A DNA stretch of 64,000 nucleotides from Trema orientale (lineage: Eukaryota > Streptophyta > Magnoliopsida > Rosales > Cannabaceae). The first letter of the stretch is position 1. Each line of letters starts with the position of its first letter. Of the stretch, positions 44,129 through 55,406 are shown piece after piece. The notes under the pieces are model-generated. The model was not told where the DNA came from. It did not search any database and worked only from the letters and a program-made list of their open reading frames with translations. The translations under genes were made by a program, and so were the position numbers. The DNA is taken from assembly GCA_002914845.1 (NCBI GenBank), contig JXTC01000128.1, positions 620,524 through 684,523 on the forward strand, read 5' to 3'.

Positions 44129-46354
44129 ATGGACTTGGCCGGAGAGAGTGCAGAGTCAATGTCACTTGTCATTGACAAGCTGGTTTCGCTGCTAACCAAA
44201 GAAGAGAAATTGCTGAAAGGAGTTGGAACGGATGTTCAGAGTCTAAGAAATGAACTCGAGCACCTCAACGTTCTCCTCAGAGACGCAGAAGTGAGGTCTG
44301 AGTATGGAGGATCCATAAAGCTTTGGTTGATACAAATAAAGGAGGTGGCTGAGCTCATAGAAGACGTCGTCAATGAGCCCGTTCTCAAAGTGTCACAACG
44401 ACTTCGTCAGCGTGGATTCATCAGTTTCCTTGGGAAAGCCGGTCGATTGATCGGTATGTTGAATAGTCGTCGAAACATTGCTTCTAACATTCAAAATATT
44501 AAGGCATTGCTAAATGATATCAAAGAAAGAGATGACAGGGAAAAAGGATACTATGGAAGAAGCAGAACTATTGAGTGGCATCACTCTCACTTTGTTTCCC
44601 CTTTGCTTGAGGAATGTAGTGCAGGCTTCAATTCTGCAGGAATCCTGGCTCTAAAGTTCAACAACCTACCTTTCCAACTAAAATTATGTTTCTTGTATTT
44701 TAGCATCTTTCCAAGAGACTTTTTAATTCCTATCGATAAATTATACAGGTTATGGATTGCTGAGGGTTTTGTACAAGGACAGAGAGGACAGACACTAGAA
44801 GAAATAGCTGAAACATACTTAAATGAGCTTATCCATAGAAACATAGTCCAAGCATGTCAAGGGTTTTATGAACTAGAGAAATTTTGCCGAGTGCATGAGT
44901 TGATGTATGAGATCGTCCGACAAAAGGCCGATGAATTTAGAATCTGTCAAGTTTGGGATAATAACTTGAGTTGTGGAAGGAAAAGTCGTCGCATATCAAT
45001 ATATAATAATGTAGAAAATGTGTTGGAAAACATAGAAGACTCTCAGGTTCGTTCTGTTTTTCTTTTCAACATTGGTGCTCTGAACAACTCTTTCGTGGTT
45101 ACTTTGATCGAAACATGTAAGCTTTTGACATTGTTGGATTTTGAAAATGTTCCTCTTAAACTTCTCCCAGATGAACTAGGAAATTTGTTCCACCTGAAGT
45201 ACTTGAGTTTGAAGAATACAAAACTTAGGAGGCTTCCAAAGTCTGTGGGTAAGCTACTCAATCTACAGAGTTTGGATCTTAGAAACACCATGCTGACTGA
45301 GCTACCGACCGAAATCAACGCGCTTCAAAATCTTCGACACCTTCTATCTGGTGGTTATGACAAGAAAATTAGTTGGGCTTCAACCAGAGGAGTGAGAATA
45401 AAGGAAGGGATGGGGTGTTTGGAGAACTTACAGACACTAGTGACTGTTGAGGCACATCTTATTGGCATTGGTCTTATAAGAGACCTTGAGAAGTTGGGGA
45501 AATTGAGAAGATTAAGCATCTCCAGATTGACAGCAGAAGTTACAAGTACTCTATGCGCCTGTATCAAGAACATAAGCTACCTTGAATCTCTAAGTCTACA
45601 CTCAGCAAATAATTATGAAAATTTGGATCTACAAACCATTTCATGCCCACAATTTTCTCTGAAACGTCTAGTTTTGAAGGGCCAATTACAGCAGTTGCCA
45701 GATTGGTTTTTGAGTCTTCAAAATTTGAGCGTGTTGTTCTTAAGTTTCTCAAGGTTGAGTATTGACCCATTATACTGCCTCTGTCGATTGCCTAATTTAG
45801 TTTCTCTTTGGCTCTACCGAGCATATGAAGGAGAGCAACTTCATTTTGAGGAAGGTGGTTTTCCACAACTCAAGCTTCTTGTTCTAAGAGAGTTGCATGG
45901 ACTAAAGGTGGTGGAAATAGAAGAAGGTGCCTTGCCTTATCTAGAAGAGTTGAGGATTGGATCCAGCCCACTTTTGAAAGAAGTGCCCTCGGGGGTCCAA
46001 CACCTAAGTCATCTCAAAGTTCTTGCAAATTATGACATGCCAAGTGAATTTGTGCTCAGTATGCAACCAGGTGGAGGCTCTGAGTATTCAAAAGTTCAGC
46101 ATGTAGGGTCTGTCCTTTTCTGGTACAGAGTCGAGGGAAGACGTTATATGTTATACAAGCTTGGTGAGCCAGAGTTGTTGGACCACTTAAACGGTTTAGC
46201 TACCAACGTAAATGACATGGAACAGCGCGACGTTCAACTGAGTTTCTATTACAGTGATGATGAAGAAGACTCAGACTCATCACGGAATGATATCAATCGG
46301 TTGAGTTTCTCCTGTGATCGTTTAAGTTTCTTCAGTGATGATATTGAGGACTGA
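44129..46354 (+). CDS. NLR-like protein lacking the nucleotide-binding region (CC-ARC2-LRR), open frame
   Basis: The open frame encodes 741 residues from ATG 44129 (MDLAGES...), about 240 shorter than its neighbour. The CC part is present (EDVVN at 78-82). It is followed by a linker that matches the start of NB (SAGFNSAGI) and then joins directly, near residue 171 (about 44640), to ILALKFNNLPFQLKLCFLYF, the start of the winged-helix (ARC2) region. P-loop, kinase-2, RNBS-B and GLPL are therefore all missing, by an in-frame loss of about 0.73 kb. LRRs (from about 334) and the acidic tail ending SFFSDDIED (about 700-741) are intact. It cannot bind ATP through an NB domain. An adaptor, decoy or modifier role is possible; so is a young pseudogene that has not yet gained stops. 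Confidence 0.85.
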   Translation: MDLAGESAESMSLVIDKLVSLLTKEEKLLKGVGTDVQSLRNELEHLNVLLRDAEVRSEYGGSIKLWLIQIKEVAELIEDVVNEPVLKVSQRLRQRGFISFLGKAGRLIGMLNSRRNIASNIQNIKALLNDIKERDDREKGYYGRSRTIEWHHSHFVSPLLEECSAGFNSAGILALKFNNLPFQLKLCFLYFSIFPRDFLIPIDKLYRLWIAEGFVQGQRGQTLEEIAETYLNELIHRNIVQACQGFYELEKFCRVHELMYEIVRQKADEFRICQVWDNNLSCGRKSRRISIYNNVENVLENIEDSQVRSVFLFNIGALNNSFVVTLIETCKLLTLLDFENVPLKLLPDELGNLFHLKYLSLKNTKLRRLPKSVGKLLNLQSLDLRNTMLTELPTEINALQNLRHLLSGGYDKKISWASTRGVRIKEGMGCLENLQTLVTVEAHLIGIGLIRDLEKLGKLRRLSISRLTAEVTSTLCACIKNISYLESLSLHSANNYENLDLQTISCPQFSLKRLVLKGQLQQLPDWFLSLQNLSVLFLSFSRLSIDPLYCLCRLPNLVSLWLYRAYEGEQLHFEEGGFPQLKLLVLRELHGLKVVEIEEGALPYLEELRIGSSPLLKEVPSGVQHLSHLKVLANYDMPSEFVLSMQPGGGSEYSKVQHVGSVLFWYRVEGRRYMLYKLGEPELLDHLNGLATNVNDMEQRDVQLSFYYSDDEEDSDSSRNDINRLSFSCDRLSFFSDDIED

Positions 46355-47530
46355 TTAGAGCTTTTCAGGTTCGTTCCATGTCTCTTCTTAAGAGCAACAT
46401 TTAATGTTTTTATTTTTGTTCTTTTTTATTTTCAACTTGAAGAGCCTTGTTTTCGTGCTTGATTTTTATTAACGTCTAATGTTCTATCCTTGTATTTTGT
46501 AATTCGGAATTACGGAAAGTTGTTGAAAGTATTACCACATCCTTCAAAATTCTCTACTCAGTAAAAGGTGATATGCCAAGTTATACTAAGCAATATAAAG
46601 TACTTGATAACGTTGCTAGTATTTTTATTTTAATACTTCATGAAATCCTTTGTCATGCCTTGACGCCTTTCCAATTTTGACAGGTTATGGCTATTTGGGA
46701 TCTTCATTACTAGTGGCCACTGGCCAGTGATCACTCTGTAAGACTGCTCTGCTCTAATTCGCATGTTAAACATCTAATGCAAAACTCTTTCTTATTATAC
46801 CGTAACATTTTACTAATGAGGCACCTTTTTCTTGTATTTTTCTTAAATGTGTAACTTAGGCTTCAATTGGTTATAAAATCCCTCAATGATTCAAACATAA
46901 TGGGTCAAGAAGCTGGAGTCCTTTGCATAAATCAATCATCCCAGTCAAGTTGGGTACCTCAGTTGCAATATGAACACGGTAAAAGGTTGTTACTGCTCAT
47001 AGAAATGATTTGTTCTCCTTCAGAAGTCTGCATGCCCGTCTAAAACACCCGTATTGGTACTATTGGAAATAAAAATGTTTGTGTGATTATGGATTATGTG
47101 GAGCATATGCTCTCAACCAACCAAATCCTGCCTTTCATTTGTGGTTTCTGTTTGTAACTGTAACTGTATACTAGTCTCCGAGTCTCGATATGTTAAATTC
47201 TTCGTTCTCTTGTGTATCTGGCTGAAAATTTGCTTGCTGCATTTGGCTTGGAGTGTTTTAGTTCTTTCTCTATTAGGGACAACAAGCATGCTTCTTTCCC
47301 AGTGGAAGTTTTATTCCACAGAAGTTGGGATTATAATAGGTGGATTGCCAGCTAGATGAGGGGATATTTTTTTTTAAACCTGGATGCTAATAGAAGTCAT
47401 TTCTCGGTCTTCTTTTTGAGGAAGAGTATGAAAACATGGTTTGCATTCGATGTATCTCATTGCCATCTCTGTTACTTGTACCGGTCTGGAGTATTTCCAT
47501 GAAATGAAAATTTATATGGGATTTCTTAGC
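46355..47530 (+). other. 3' flank of the 44.1-kb gene, the uninterrupted copy
   Basis: It is homologous to 41804-43020 and to the copy A flank, and free of insertions, so it serves as the empty-site reference. It has the same splice-like strings: TTCAG|GTTCGTTC after the stop, TTTGACAG|GTTATGG near 46680, and CACTCT|GTAAGACTGCT near 46733. The 87-codon frame at 47096 is not credible. Confidence 0.65.
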
Positions 47531-48090
47531 ATGTCAGGACATTAATTTTTAGGAAATACACGATTTTTTTATTTTTTTAATTGCAAAATAGACCCTTTTG
47601 ATGATGTATTTTGCTAATTAGACCCCTTTTATAACTTGACCATACTTGACCTGTTGCCTAGACCATCAAAATGTCTATTTTGTAAATAACAAGATAGAAC
47701 CAAAATAGAAACAAACTTAGAAAATTTTCCTCCTAGTGTTACAAACTGACATTAAACAATGGCAAGGGATAAAACTGGACTATTTATATCTAGGACGACA
47801 GAGTAAAAGAGTATGAAGACTGTATAGTTGCTAGCCTGGTATGATAGAAATGATGGTTAATGGAGGACCAAAATGATAATAATCGTTCGAGAGAGGTTGC
47901 CTCTCAACTGTTCCAGGAACCTATACTACAATCATCAGGCTTATCAAAAAGATCAATAGAGTGGAATGGGACATGTTTATTGATAGAGGTTACAAACGTT
48001 GGGGCAGGTTACTTTCAGTAAATCCAATCTGAACAAGCAATTTCTCTTGACATCCTTAACTCCAAATAGTCTTATACACTCGGCATTTGA
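47531..48090. other. Spacer, nothing recognised
   Basis: There is a short degenerate direct repeat ('tagacccctttt' type, 47589-47632) and no gene. The 3' end of the minus-strand DUF247 gene's transcript probably reaches into it. Confidence 0.5.
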
Positions 48091-49407
48091 TCAATGGGGA
48101 GTAGTCTTCTTCAACTGAACTCCGCAAGAACAAATTGTTTGCAAGAAAGTGAGTATAAAGACTGCAGTTGCCACAACAACGGCGAAAATGGTCAAAGGAG
48201 AGCTGAAATAGCCATGTTTTATGGCTGCCATCCATCTGTTCCAGGGATTATTGTAGTGATCATTTAGGTTATCACAAAGTTCATTAAAGTAGAAATGCTT
48301 ACGGCGCAAAATACTTCCTCGGACAAGGTTGTTGACAGATGTTACCACCTCTTGGTTATCAGGCAGCTTACTCTCAATTACTTTTCTCCGAACAAGCAAC
48401 TGAACAGCTCTGGAGGAGTCAACAAGGCGGTCAATGATGAAAACATAGTCATTGATGTAACAATCAAGCGAGTGACATTGCTCAAAGGCGACTAGATTCA
48501 GAAAAAAGCTCTCTGTTGACTTCCGTATTCGCAAATGAGGAATCACCAGAGTTCCTTTGCGGAACTGTATGTCAAACAAGCTTCTAGTTGATCCCACCTC
48601 AAATTTGACCCCTGCCTGGTACAGCTCTGTCACGCTGGGTATAGTTAGAGTCGGAATTTCACCCTTAGGTGGTAGCTCTCTTGGAAGATGACATCTTCTA
48701 ATGAAATCAACGAAGTGCTTGATCTTGGAGGATTGTACCTTCTTCAAAATTTCTGCTATTTCTCCCAAGTAAGCTTTGAATCGAAAAAATTCATAGGTCA
48801 GCTTAATGAGGGAAACTCTGTCAAAATTGTTCTCTGGAGGACCCTTTAGCTTGGCTAGGCAAAAAATATCTTCAAAAATGAAGAAAGGAAGCTGATTTTC
48901 AAGCAACATCATGTCATTCCTTACATCCACTACCTTCCACGGTCTATTAAATATGCGGTCATTTTCCTCTACCCCTTCTTTAAGGTGGTTCCTCCATAAA
49001 AGCTCAATGACAAAGGCAGCATCCACTAGGATCATCTCCACAAATTGGTTGCTTCCTATACTTTCAAATGTCTCAGCGTAGTGATTTCGCACTTTCTCCT
49101 CTCTGTCCTTGATGAATTGAACGTAATCCTCTAGGCTTATTCTAGTTCTATTGAGAAAACTCCTTAGATAAAGCATTTTATGTTCTTCCATGGCTTGCAA
49201 ACGTTCTCCATCATAATGAAGTGGTCCAATGGAGACAACCTTAGGGGTGTAGGCCTTCGCATTTTCATGACGCAGCCGTTCGGGGACCCTATAGATGCAA
49301 CATTCAGATGGAAGTGGTGAAAAGTTCTGTAGTTTCATTCTCAATGATGTCACCAAGTCATAGCATGGCTGCTCTTGATCTAGAGAAGCACTGTTGCTTC
49401 CTTCCAT
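48091..49407 (-). CDS. DUF247 family protein (UPF0481-type), intact
   Basis: This is a single-exon frame of 438 residues from ATG 49407 (MEGSNSAS). Six more codons upstream are open but begin with TTG. Family motifs occur in order: CCIYRVPERLR, YTPKVVSIGPLHYD, MEEHKMLYLRSFL, EMILVDAAFVIELLW, DMMLLENQLPFFIFEDI, SVTELYQAGVKFEVG, LVIPHLRI and NLVAFEQCHS. The C-terminus is one membrane segment (TIFAVVVATAVFILTFLQTI) preceded by the usual W..aikHgYFs.P stretch. The length is typical. DUF247 proteins are plant-specific membrane-anchored proteins of mostly unknown function; grass homologues act in self-incompatibility, but nothing here supports that role. Nothing in the sequence links it to the NLR genes except proximity. 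Confidence 0.93.
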   Translation of the reverse strand: MEGSNSASLDQEQPCYDLVTSLRMKLQNFSPLPSECCIYRVPERLRHENAKAYTPKVVSIGPLHYDGERLQAMEEHKMLYLRSFLNRTRISLEDYVQFIKDREEKVRNHYAETFESIGSNQFVEMILVDAAFVIELLWRNHLKEGVEENDRIFNRPWKVVDVRNDMMLLENQLPFFIFEDIFCLAKLKGPPENNFDRVSLIKLTYEFFRFKAYLGEIAEILKKVQSSKIKHFVDFIRRCHLPRELPPKGEIPTLTIPSVTELYQAGVKFEVGSTRSLFDIQFRKGTLVIPHLRIRKSTESFFLNLVAFEQCHSLDCYINDYVFIIDRLVDSSRAVQLLVRRKVIESKLPDNQEVVTSVNNLVRGSILRRKHFYFNELCDNLNDHYNNPWNRWMAAIKHGYFSSPLTIFAVVVATAVFILTFLQTICSCGVQLKKTTPH

Positions 49408-51862
49408 TTGATAATAGTTGAACAAGCAATTTCTTTACTTTGAGTTGAAATAACGTAAATGTATCACAAGCTGCACAATCAAGGAGTCTGATTATTAAGG
49501 AATTGCACATAATAGGCATATCAATATGAGTTTACTGTTATAATTAATGCATTTTAGTCTTCAGTTTACTCCCTGATATTATATGACTCTGTTTGACTAG
49601 AAAGGACATGAAAAGAGGGGAAAAAAGTCCCAACCTTTATTGAATGAAGGACATAAATCCACCATTGTGGTGTGTGCAGTGATCATCTGATTTTTCAGTG
49701 TAGAAACCGGAGTTAAAATTGGGACTGTTCAATTTTGGGTGCAATTTTTGTAACAAAACTACCTTCTTGCATACCATATTACAAAGAAAACATAATATCC
49801 ATTTAAGAGTCAAGTTCAAGCGATGCATCTTATGTCACCGAAAAAAAGGGAAAAATAGAGGGAAAACATTTTCTTATTGGACTTGTAAGAAAAAACTATG
49901 AGAGGAAAATTTAATGTCGTTTATGAGGATTTAAAATCATTCAAAATTAGTTCTACATACATGTACACATTTGTTGATATGTTTGCAATCGATTCATTTC
50001 AACTCCTACCAGGATGAGGGAATGAGAAACAAATAAAAACGAGTTAAAAGAATTTTAATCTCAAAAGGGTTTAGGCTTGAGAGGTTTAGTAATTGGTAGA
50101 ATGATTAACTTTCATTGTGTGGCTTGAACCGCTTAACCTGGATTAAGTAACAAAAGCAGAAAAAGAAAGAAAAACCCCGTTTCAAAATTATAGCTTGTTT
50201 GAAACTAAGAGGATTTGATGACATTATAATGGGAGTTCAGAGTTGGTTGTTATACACTTTTGCTTTGTTTTTATATTTAGATGTTTTAGTTGTTTATGAC
50301 TTGGATATTTACCGAAACTAACAAATGGCTGTTGATACAACTAGAAATTTAATTTAGATCAAAGAGAACGGAAAATGATTCGAATATTAAAGAGACATAA
50401 CGAGCTATGGATAAAGAGAAAGAAAAAATACCGGCGAAGATAGGCTCGACGAACAGATAGAGAGTGAGGACACAGAGCAGAGGAGCAGGCGGCGTTATGA
50501 AACAACAGGAGCATGTGTGCTTAAGGCACAAAAACAACAGAGGTAAGTAAGGAAGTAGGCCAAACTCGTAAGAGGACAACTTAAGGTCGATTCATAATGT
50601 GATGGAAAGTCTTTCTGCAAATAAAATAAAGTTCCACCCAGAAAATGAAGCAAACAAAATTTTCGTTAAGCAACAAGGAAAAGCAGGAGGAAATTATTAG
50701 GAAAGTAAGAGAGAGCAGAGTCAACGAATCTAGGAGAGAGAGAGATGGGTTCAACCAAGCAAGTGGCAGGAAAGTGCTAGGAAAGAACCGAGAATGAAAA
50801 TAGTAGGGACTTGGTCAGATAATCGGTGAAAAATACGTACACATTGTTGTGTGATTTTTACGCGTCAAATTTGTGTCTCTATCATTATTTTATCTATTTA
50901 TCGTTATTTTATCTTAATAGTATATGAAACAAAACCACTTTCTTGAAATAATATTTATATATATATATACCTACATATTTGTACAGTATAATCTCAAAAA
51001 CGCATCCTCTCTTTTAACTAAATACCACAATATTACCGTTAACCTCTGTTCTTATAAATTCAAAAATATTCTCTCTAATCTTCAAAATAGGAAAAAAACT
51101 ATATCTTATTTATCTTTTTAGTCAAGTTTATAATGCAAAATGTCTAAAATATCCTTACATATATTTCTGAAATCTATTACCAAACACTCCCATATCTATC
51201 ATTTTTTAGAAAGAAAAACGATAAATCCTTTTTTTAGGTTATAGAATAATTTTGATAATTCTTCTTTTTTAATAATTTTTAAGATATTTTTATAATAAAA
51301 AATATAAGTTATTTGGATATCAATATTCTAAAGGCATTATTGTCCTTTAAGAAAACATTTAGTAAAAAATTTGACAAAAAGAGGAAGAGGATTACTTTTT
51401 TCCTATTTTAGAAAATAGAAGAGATATTTTTTAGATTTTATAAGAACAAGTAGTTAAACATAATATTTATCTAAAATAGATAGGGTAGAGTTAAAAGTAT
51501 TAAAAAAAGTCATATGTATAATACAATTTATTATGGTTAAAAGAATATTTATTGTTAAAAAAATATGTTGACATATGTATATATATTGTGTATAAAATGT
51601 GTAAAGTGTGGTAAAGATTGTTATACTTTTCAAAATCCTTCAACAAAAAGAAAAAAATTAAAACTTTCGGTTTTTCTTCAAGTTCTGAAATTTTCTTAAA
51701 ATTTCTCAAATTTCTTAAAAAATTACACTACAAATTTATGACATCAATACTTTTACCATAATCTGTTTAAAAATTCTTTTACTCCTAAAAGATATATATT
51801 TTGATACTCTTAACTTTCCAAAAGTTCGCCAAGGAGAATTTCGGTGAAATTTTTATACTTAC
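49408..51862. other. Intergenic, AT-rich, nothing recognised
   Basis: Several 60-76 codon frames (for example 50349-50579 minus and 50924-51121 plus) lack motifs and are not called. The purine-rich block at 50640-50800 may be the upstream part of something unseen. The last 700 bp are very AT-rich. Confidence 0.5.
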
Positions 51863-53663
51863 TGATGGAATTTGGACCTAACACTTAGGAAAATCATACA
51901 TGCATGCAAATATGGAAAACGAATGATCACATCATGAACACAGTGGAAAAATTAGCGGGTTTAGATTTTAAAATTTTTACATGAAAACAGTTTTCATAAC
52001 CATAGAATATGCATACATCATATACAAGATCATGTACAACATAAATCAAATCTAGATACAAAACCCTAGAGATAATATTAGAGTTTACCTCTTATAGCGT
52101 GCTCTTCCTTGATCTCTTTTATGATGGTGATCAAATATCCAACCCTAAATCTTCTTACCTATGCTCTTGCTCTTGGTTTATAAGGTGAGTGGGCAACAAG
52201 TTGAATCCTCTGTTGGAGATCGATCAAGAATACCTTCTTGATCTTTTGGAACACTGGGATGTGAGATGGGACTGTGAGATGATAGGAAACTTTTTTTCTC
52301 TCTCTCTTTCTCAGCCTTGGCCAATTTCTCTCTCCCTCCCTGTGTCTATGCGTGTAGCACCCCCAGTGTTTCTGTGTAAATTTCTCTCATATATCTTATA
52401 TATATGGGGCCCAAAACTGATAACCCTAGCCCAACTAGGATTGGGCTTGTTCTCCAATTTGGGCTTTGGGTGTATTTTTATATATATGTCTACCTCATGT
52501 AACTTATTTATAAAAATACTAACTTCTGTGTAGAATCATTATTTTACATAGTTTCATGAAACTAATTTCACGAAAACCACCAACCAATTAATGAGCTTTA
52601 TTGAGTTAGACAAGGGACCTAATGGATCCAAATAATCTAAGCTCCAATAATATGATAAATACATAATAACTCTTATTATGGTATTTATATAAATATTATT
52701 AATAAAGGAGACACTCCACTAAAGGCCCAATACTGCATTCTTAGATTAAATATCATGCCTTTTATAGAGATTTAATCAACTAACCTTGATTAATCGATCC
52801 TTCTAGTATATTCAATACCACATATAAAATCTCTATACAGTACCGTAGTTGGATAGGTGAAATTACCGTAATACCCCTCCAACACCTATTTACCTTTAAA
52901 TTACCATCTTTCTATCAAGGAATAATGTTGTCGATAATTTTGTTCTTAATAGCCATATAAAAAAAATTATTAACCAATTCACAAAGTGAATACAAAAATC
53001 TTAGATTTAATTATTCCATGAATCTTGAAAGACCTTAAAGTGACATTAATGTATAGTGTCCTCAACTATTTGGTGTTCCCATCAATTCATAAACCATAAC
53101 CTCCAATATGCCAGAGTTCGCTTCTAATTTCACTGAGGCTAGTCTTTTAACAAATCAAAAGACTACAACCTATGAAAGCAAGTCCAGTCAAACATCAAGG
53201 ATTAAGATCTACATGCTAAGAGCTAGTTTGTGGTAATATAAGAATTGAGTTACGGTACTCCAATTCTTTATATTACCTGGTCTAGTTTAATACACATAAT
53301 TTATTTATGTTGTATTAGTGTTTCTATCAGAAGTCACATACTTCAATGATTTGAGACACATCATTCCCATTCAGATAGACAAACACTACAACCTATAGTA
53401 AATAAAGTATTCTATCTTTATTTACAGATTGTGAACTAGTTCATTTAGACTTAGATAAAGAAAACAAGTCTCCCCATAATTAATACTTAATCATATTTGT
53501 TTCTTTATACACAAATAAAGTCATGGAATCTTTTTTAGAGAAATAAACTATTTAACTAAGATAGTTTAATCTAGCAAATATCATAATTGCATATAAGAGA
53601 AAGTTGTTTATACTCAAAAGGGTAAAAATTAGAAATCTGCTTTTTAGGGCAAAAATCCCAATA
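51863..53663 (-). repeat. Ty1/copia LTR, minus orientation
   Basis: On the minus strand it starts TATTGGGATTTTTGCCCTAA (first base 53663, the initial TG apparently mutated to TA). The purine-rich GGACAAGTGAGAGAT tract immediately before it looks like a polypurine tract. The 'TGTTGGGAT(T)...GCCCTA' start is known from plant copia LTRs. The other end is put at 51863 (plus strand TGATGGAATTTGG). A pol fragment of the same orientation lies just outside it, so this is a 3' LTR. Length is about 1.8 kb; both ends are approximate. Confidence 0.5.
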
Positions 53664-53799
53664 ATCTCTCACTTGTCCAAAAAGCAGTTACTCAAATTAG
53701 CATACTAAAAACCCAAATATGTTCCAAATGACCGAAATTAATAAAAGTAAAAACTAAGTGTTCAATCAACAACTTAAATGACTAAGAGAAACAATGAAA

Positions 53800-54062
53800 G
53801 TCATAAGCTCTCTCTTCATCGTTTTCTTGATGGAATTCTCTCTTATCCTCCTGAAAGTCTCCACTTCTGCTGATGAAGGTAGTATTGGTAGATTATCTGT
53901 AAAGAATATAGCCCTTCTCTTCTTTTAGATAGCCAAGCAGAAAACACTTTTCTGAATTCTTGTCAACTTTGTCTCCTACTTTCTTGCACAGGTATATTTC
54001 GCAACCCCATACCTTTAGATGCTCTAAGCTCTCTACATAGCCAATCCACATCTGAAAAGATG
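53800..54062 (-). pseudogene. Copia pol fragment (integrase C-terminal region)
   Basis: The minus strand from 54062 downward reads HLKVWGCEIYL, then KNSEKCFLLGYLKEEKGYIL, then a TAA, then STNTTFISRSGDFQED. This is the conserved 'LKvwGCeaYv...SeKc.fvGYpketkGY.fy...' stretch that links integrase to RT in copia polyproteins. Only about 85 codons remain; RT and gag are absent. The single internal stop fits a CAA-to-TAA change. Confidence 0.75.
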
Positions 54063-55406
54063 TCGAAGCAACTCTATCTGATGGGACATTTTGCTACCAA
54101 TTTTAGCTATTGTACTGAAATGTACTGGATATATAATTTTTTATACTTGGTATATAAAATTTTACACTTGGTATATAAGCATATATACCAGACATTTTGC
54201 TATAACATTTGACAAAGGGACATTTACTGAAATTAGGCTCAAAATTTGGTCACATTTCTATAAGCCCCTTTTTTGTTTTTTGTTTTTTTTTTTGGTTTTT
54301 ACAATAAATTCCAAGAGGAAACGTGAGCTTTATAAGAAAATAAAATTTTAATTTAATGGTGGCAATTTTTTAGTGGGTGGACAACGAGTTGGACAGACAA
54401 ATTTGGACTAAGGATCCAGGTCGAGCATAAGGACTACTTTAAAAAAAAAAAATAAATAACGGTAGGGACTAATTTTTTATTTTGCATCATGTCTTTTTCT
54501 ATGAAAAAAAAAGGGATTTCACATCATATGTGGTAAGACACACACAACAAGAGTATTTTCTCTAATGGACATATTCAATCTCAATACAAAAGTTTAGCAT
54601 TGGGCTAAAAATAGTTCTCTAAAATAATAGAGGTATTTAGGGGGATCCAGGCTTATATAATTAACAATTGAAAAATTCCGGATCACGGAATTTATTAAAA
54701 AGATCCCGGATTATTACAAACTGGTATTTTTAAAAACAAAGCCTCAATTACAAAATAACGGAACAACTGATGTTGAAGGTCTCGAGACTTAGACTATACT
54801 AGGAGACTCGACGATGACAGCGAGTCCATGACGCACTGTTCCGGTGATAGCAACTCCATCTTTATTGTCTCTAGTGACAATGAGTCTCAATTAAGACTAC
54901 CTGGATAACCAGAGGAATCCAAATTCAAGTCACAAGTGTCCATATTTGATTGAAATTAGCTAGAAAACAGAATTTGTATTAAGTCGGCAGGGAGTCCGAA
55001 TTCGATTCCAGCTACATCGACTACCAAATGAGATCGGATTCAACCTAAATCAAGTCCTAATTCTAGTCCAATTGCCTGGAGAATCAGCCGTATCAAATTT
55101 GATTCCAGGTACCTAGACTCTCGATTGACTAGTTATCAAGTTCTGTGAGTAGCATTCCTTATAGATTTAATTTGATGCAATATTAATGATTCTAATTTGA
55201 ATTCAAGTAGTCTCACAAGCTACCTGGTATTATGTACTTTAATCGAATTTATATGTCTTAACTAATATATTTGTTAAAAAAATTTCATCATCACATTGGT
55301 TTATTATTATTTTTTTAAGTAGCTTGTCAATATATATTCTGGTAACCTAATAAGATACTTGAAGCAAAAATTATGATAATCTTACAATTTTAATTTCTTT
55401 TTGTAG
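54063..55406. other. Spacer, no gene recognised
   Basis: Repeated 'cttggtatata' motifs lie near 54145-54180. The block at 54770-55150 is richer in C and G and contains repeated 'tgatagcaactcc/tgacaatgagtctc' type strings without a frame. This may be the left part of the Mutator element that follows. Confidence 0.4.

Noticed and set aside
34037..49407. Idea that the DUF247 gene and the NLRs form a functional pair
   Set aside because: Only proximity supports it; no shared promoter, domain or orientation evidence is visible.
50349..50579. 76-codon minus frame with hydrophobic stretches
   Set aside because: No recognisable motif, no upstream or downstream exon, and AT-rich surroundings.
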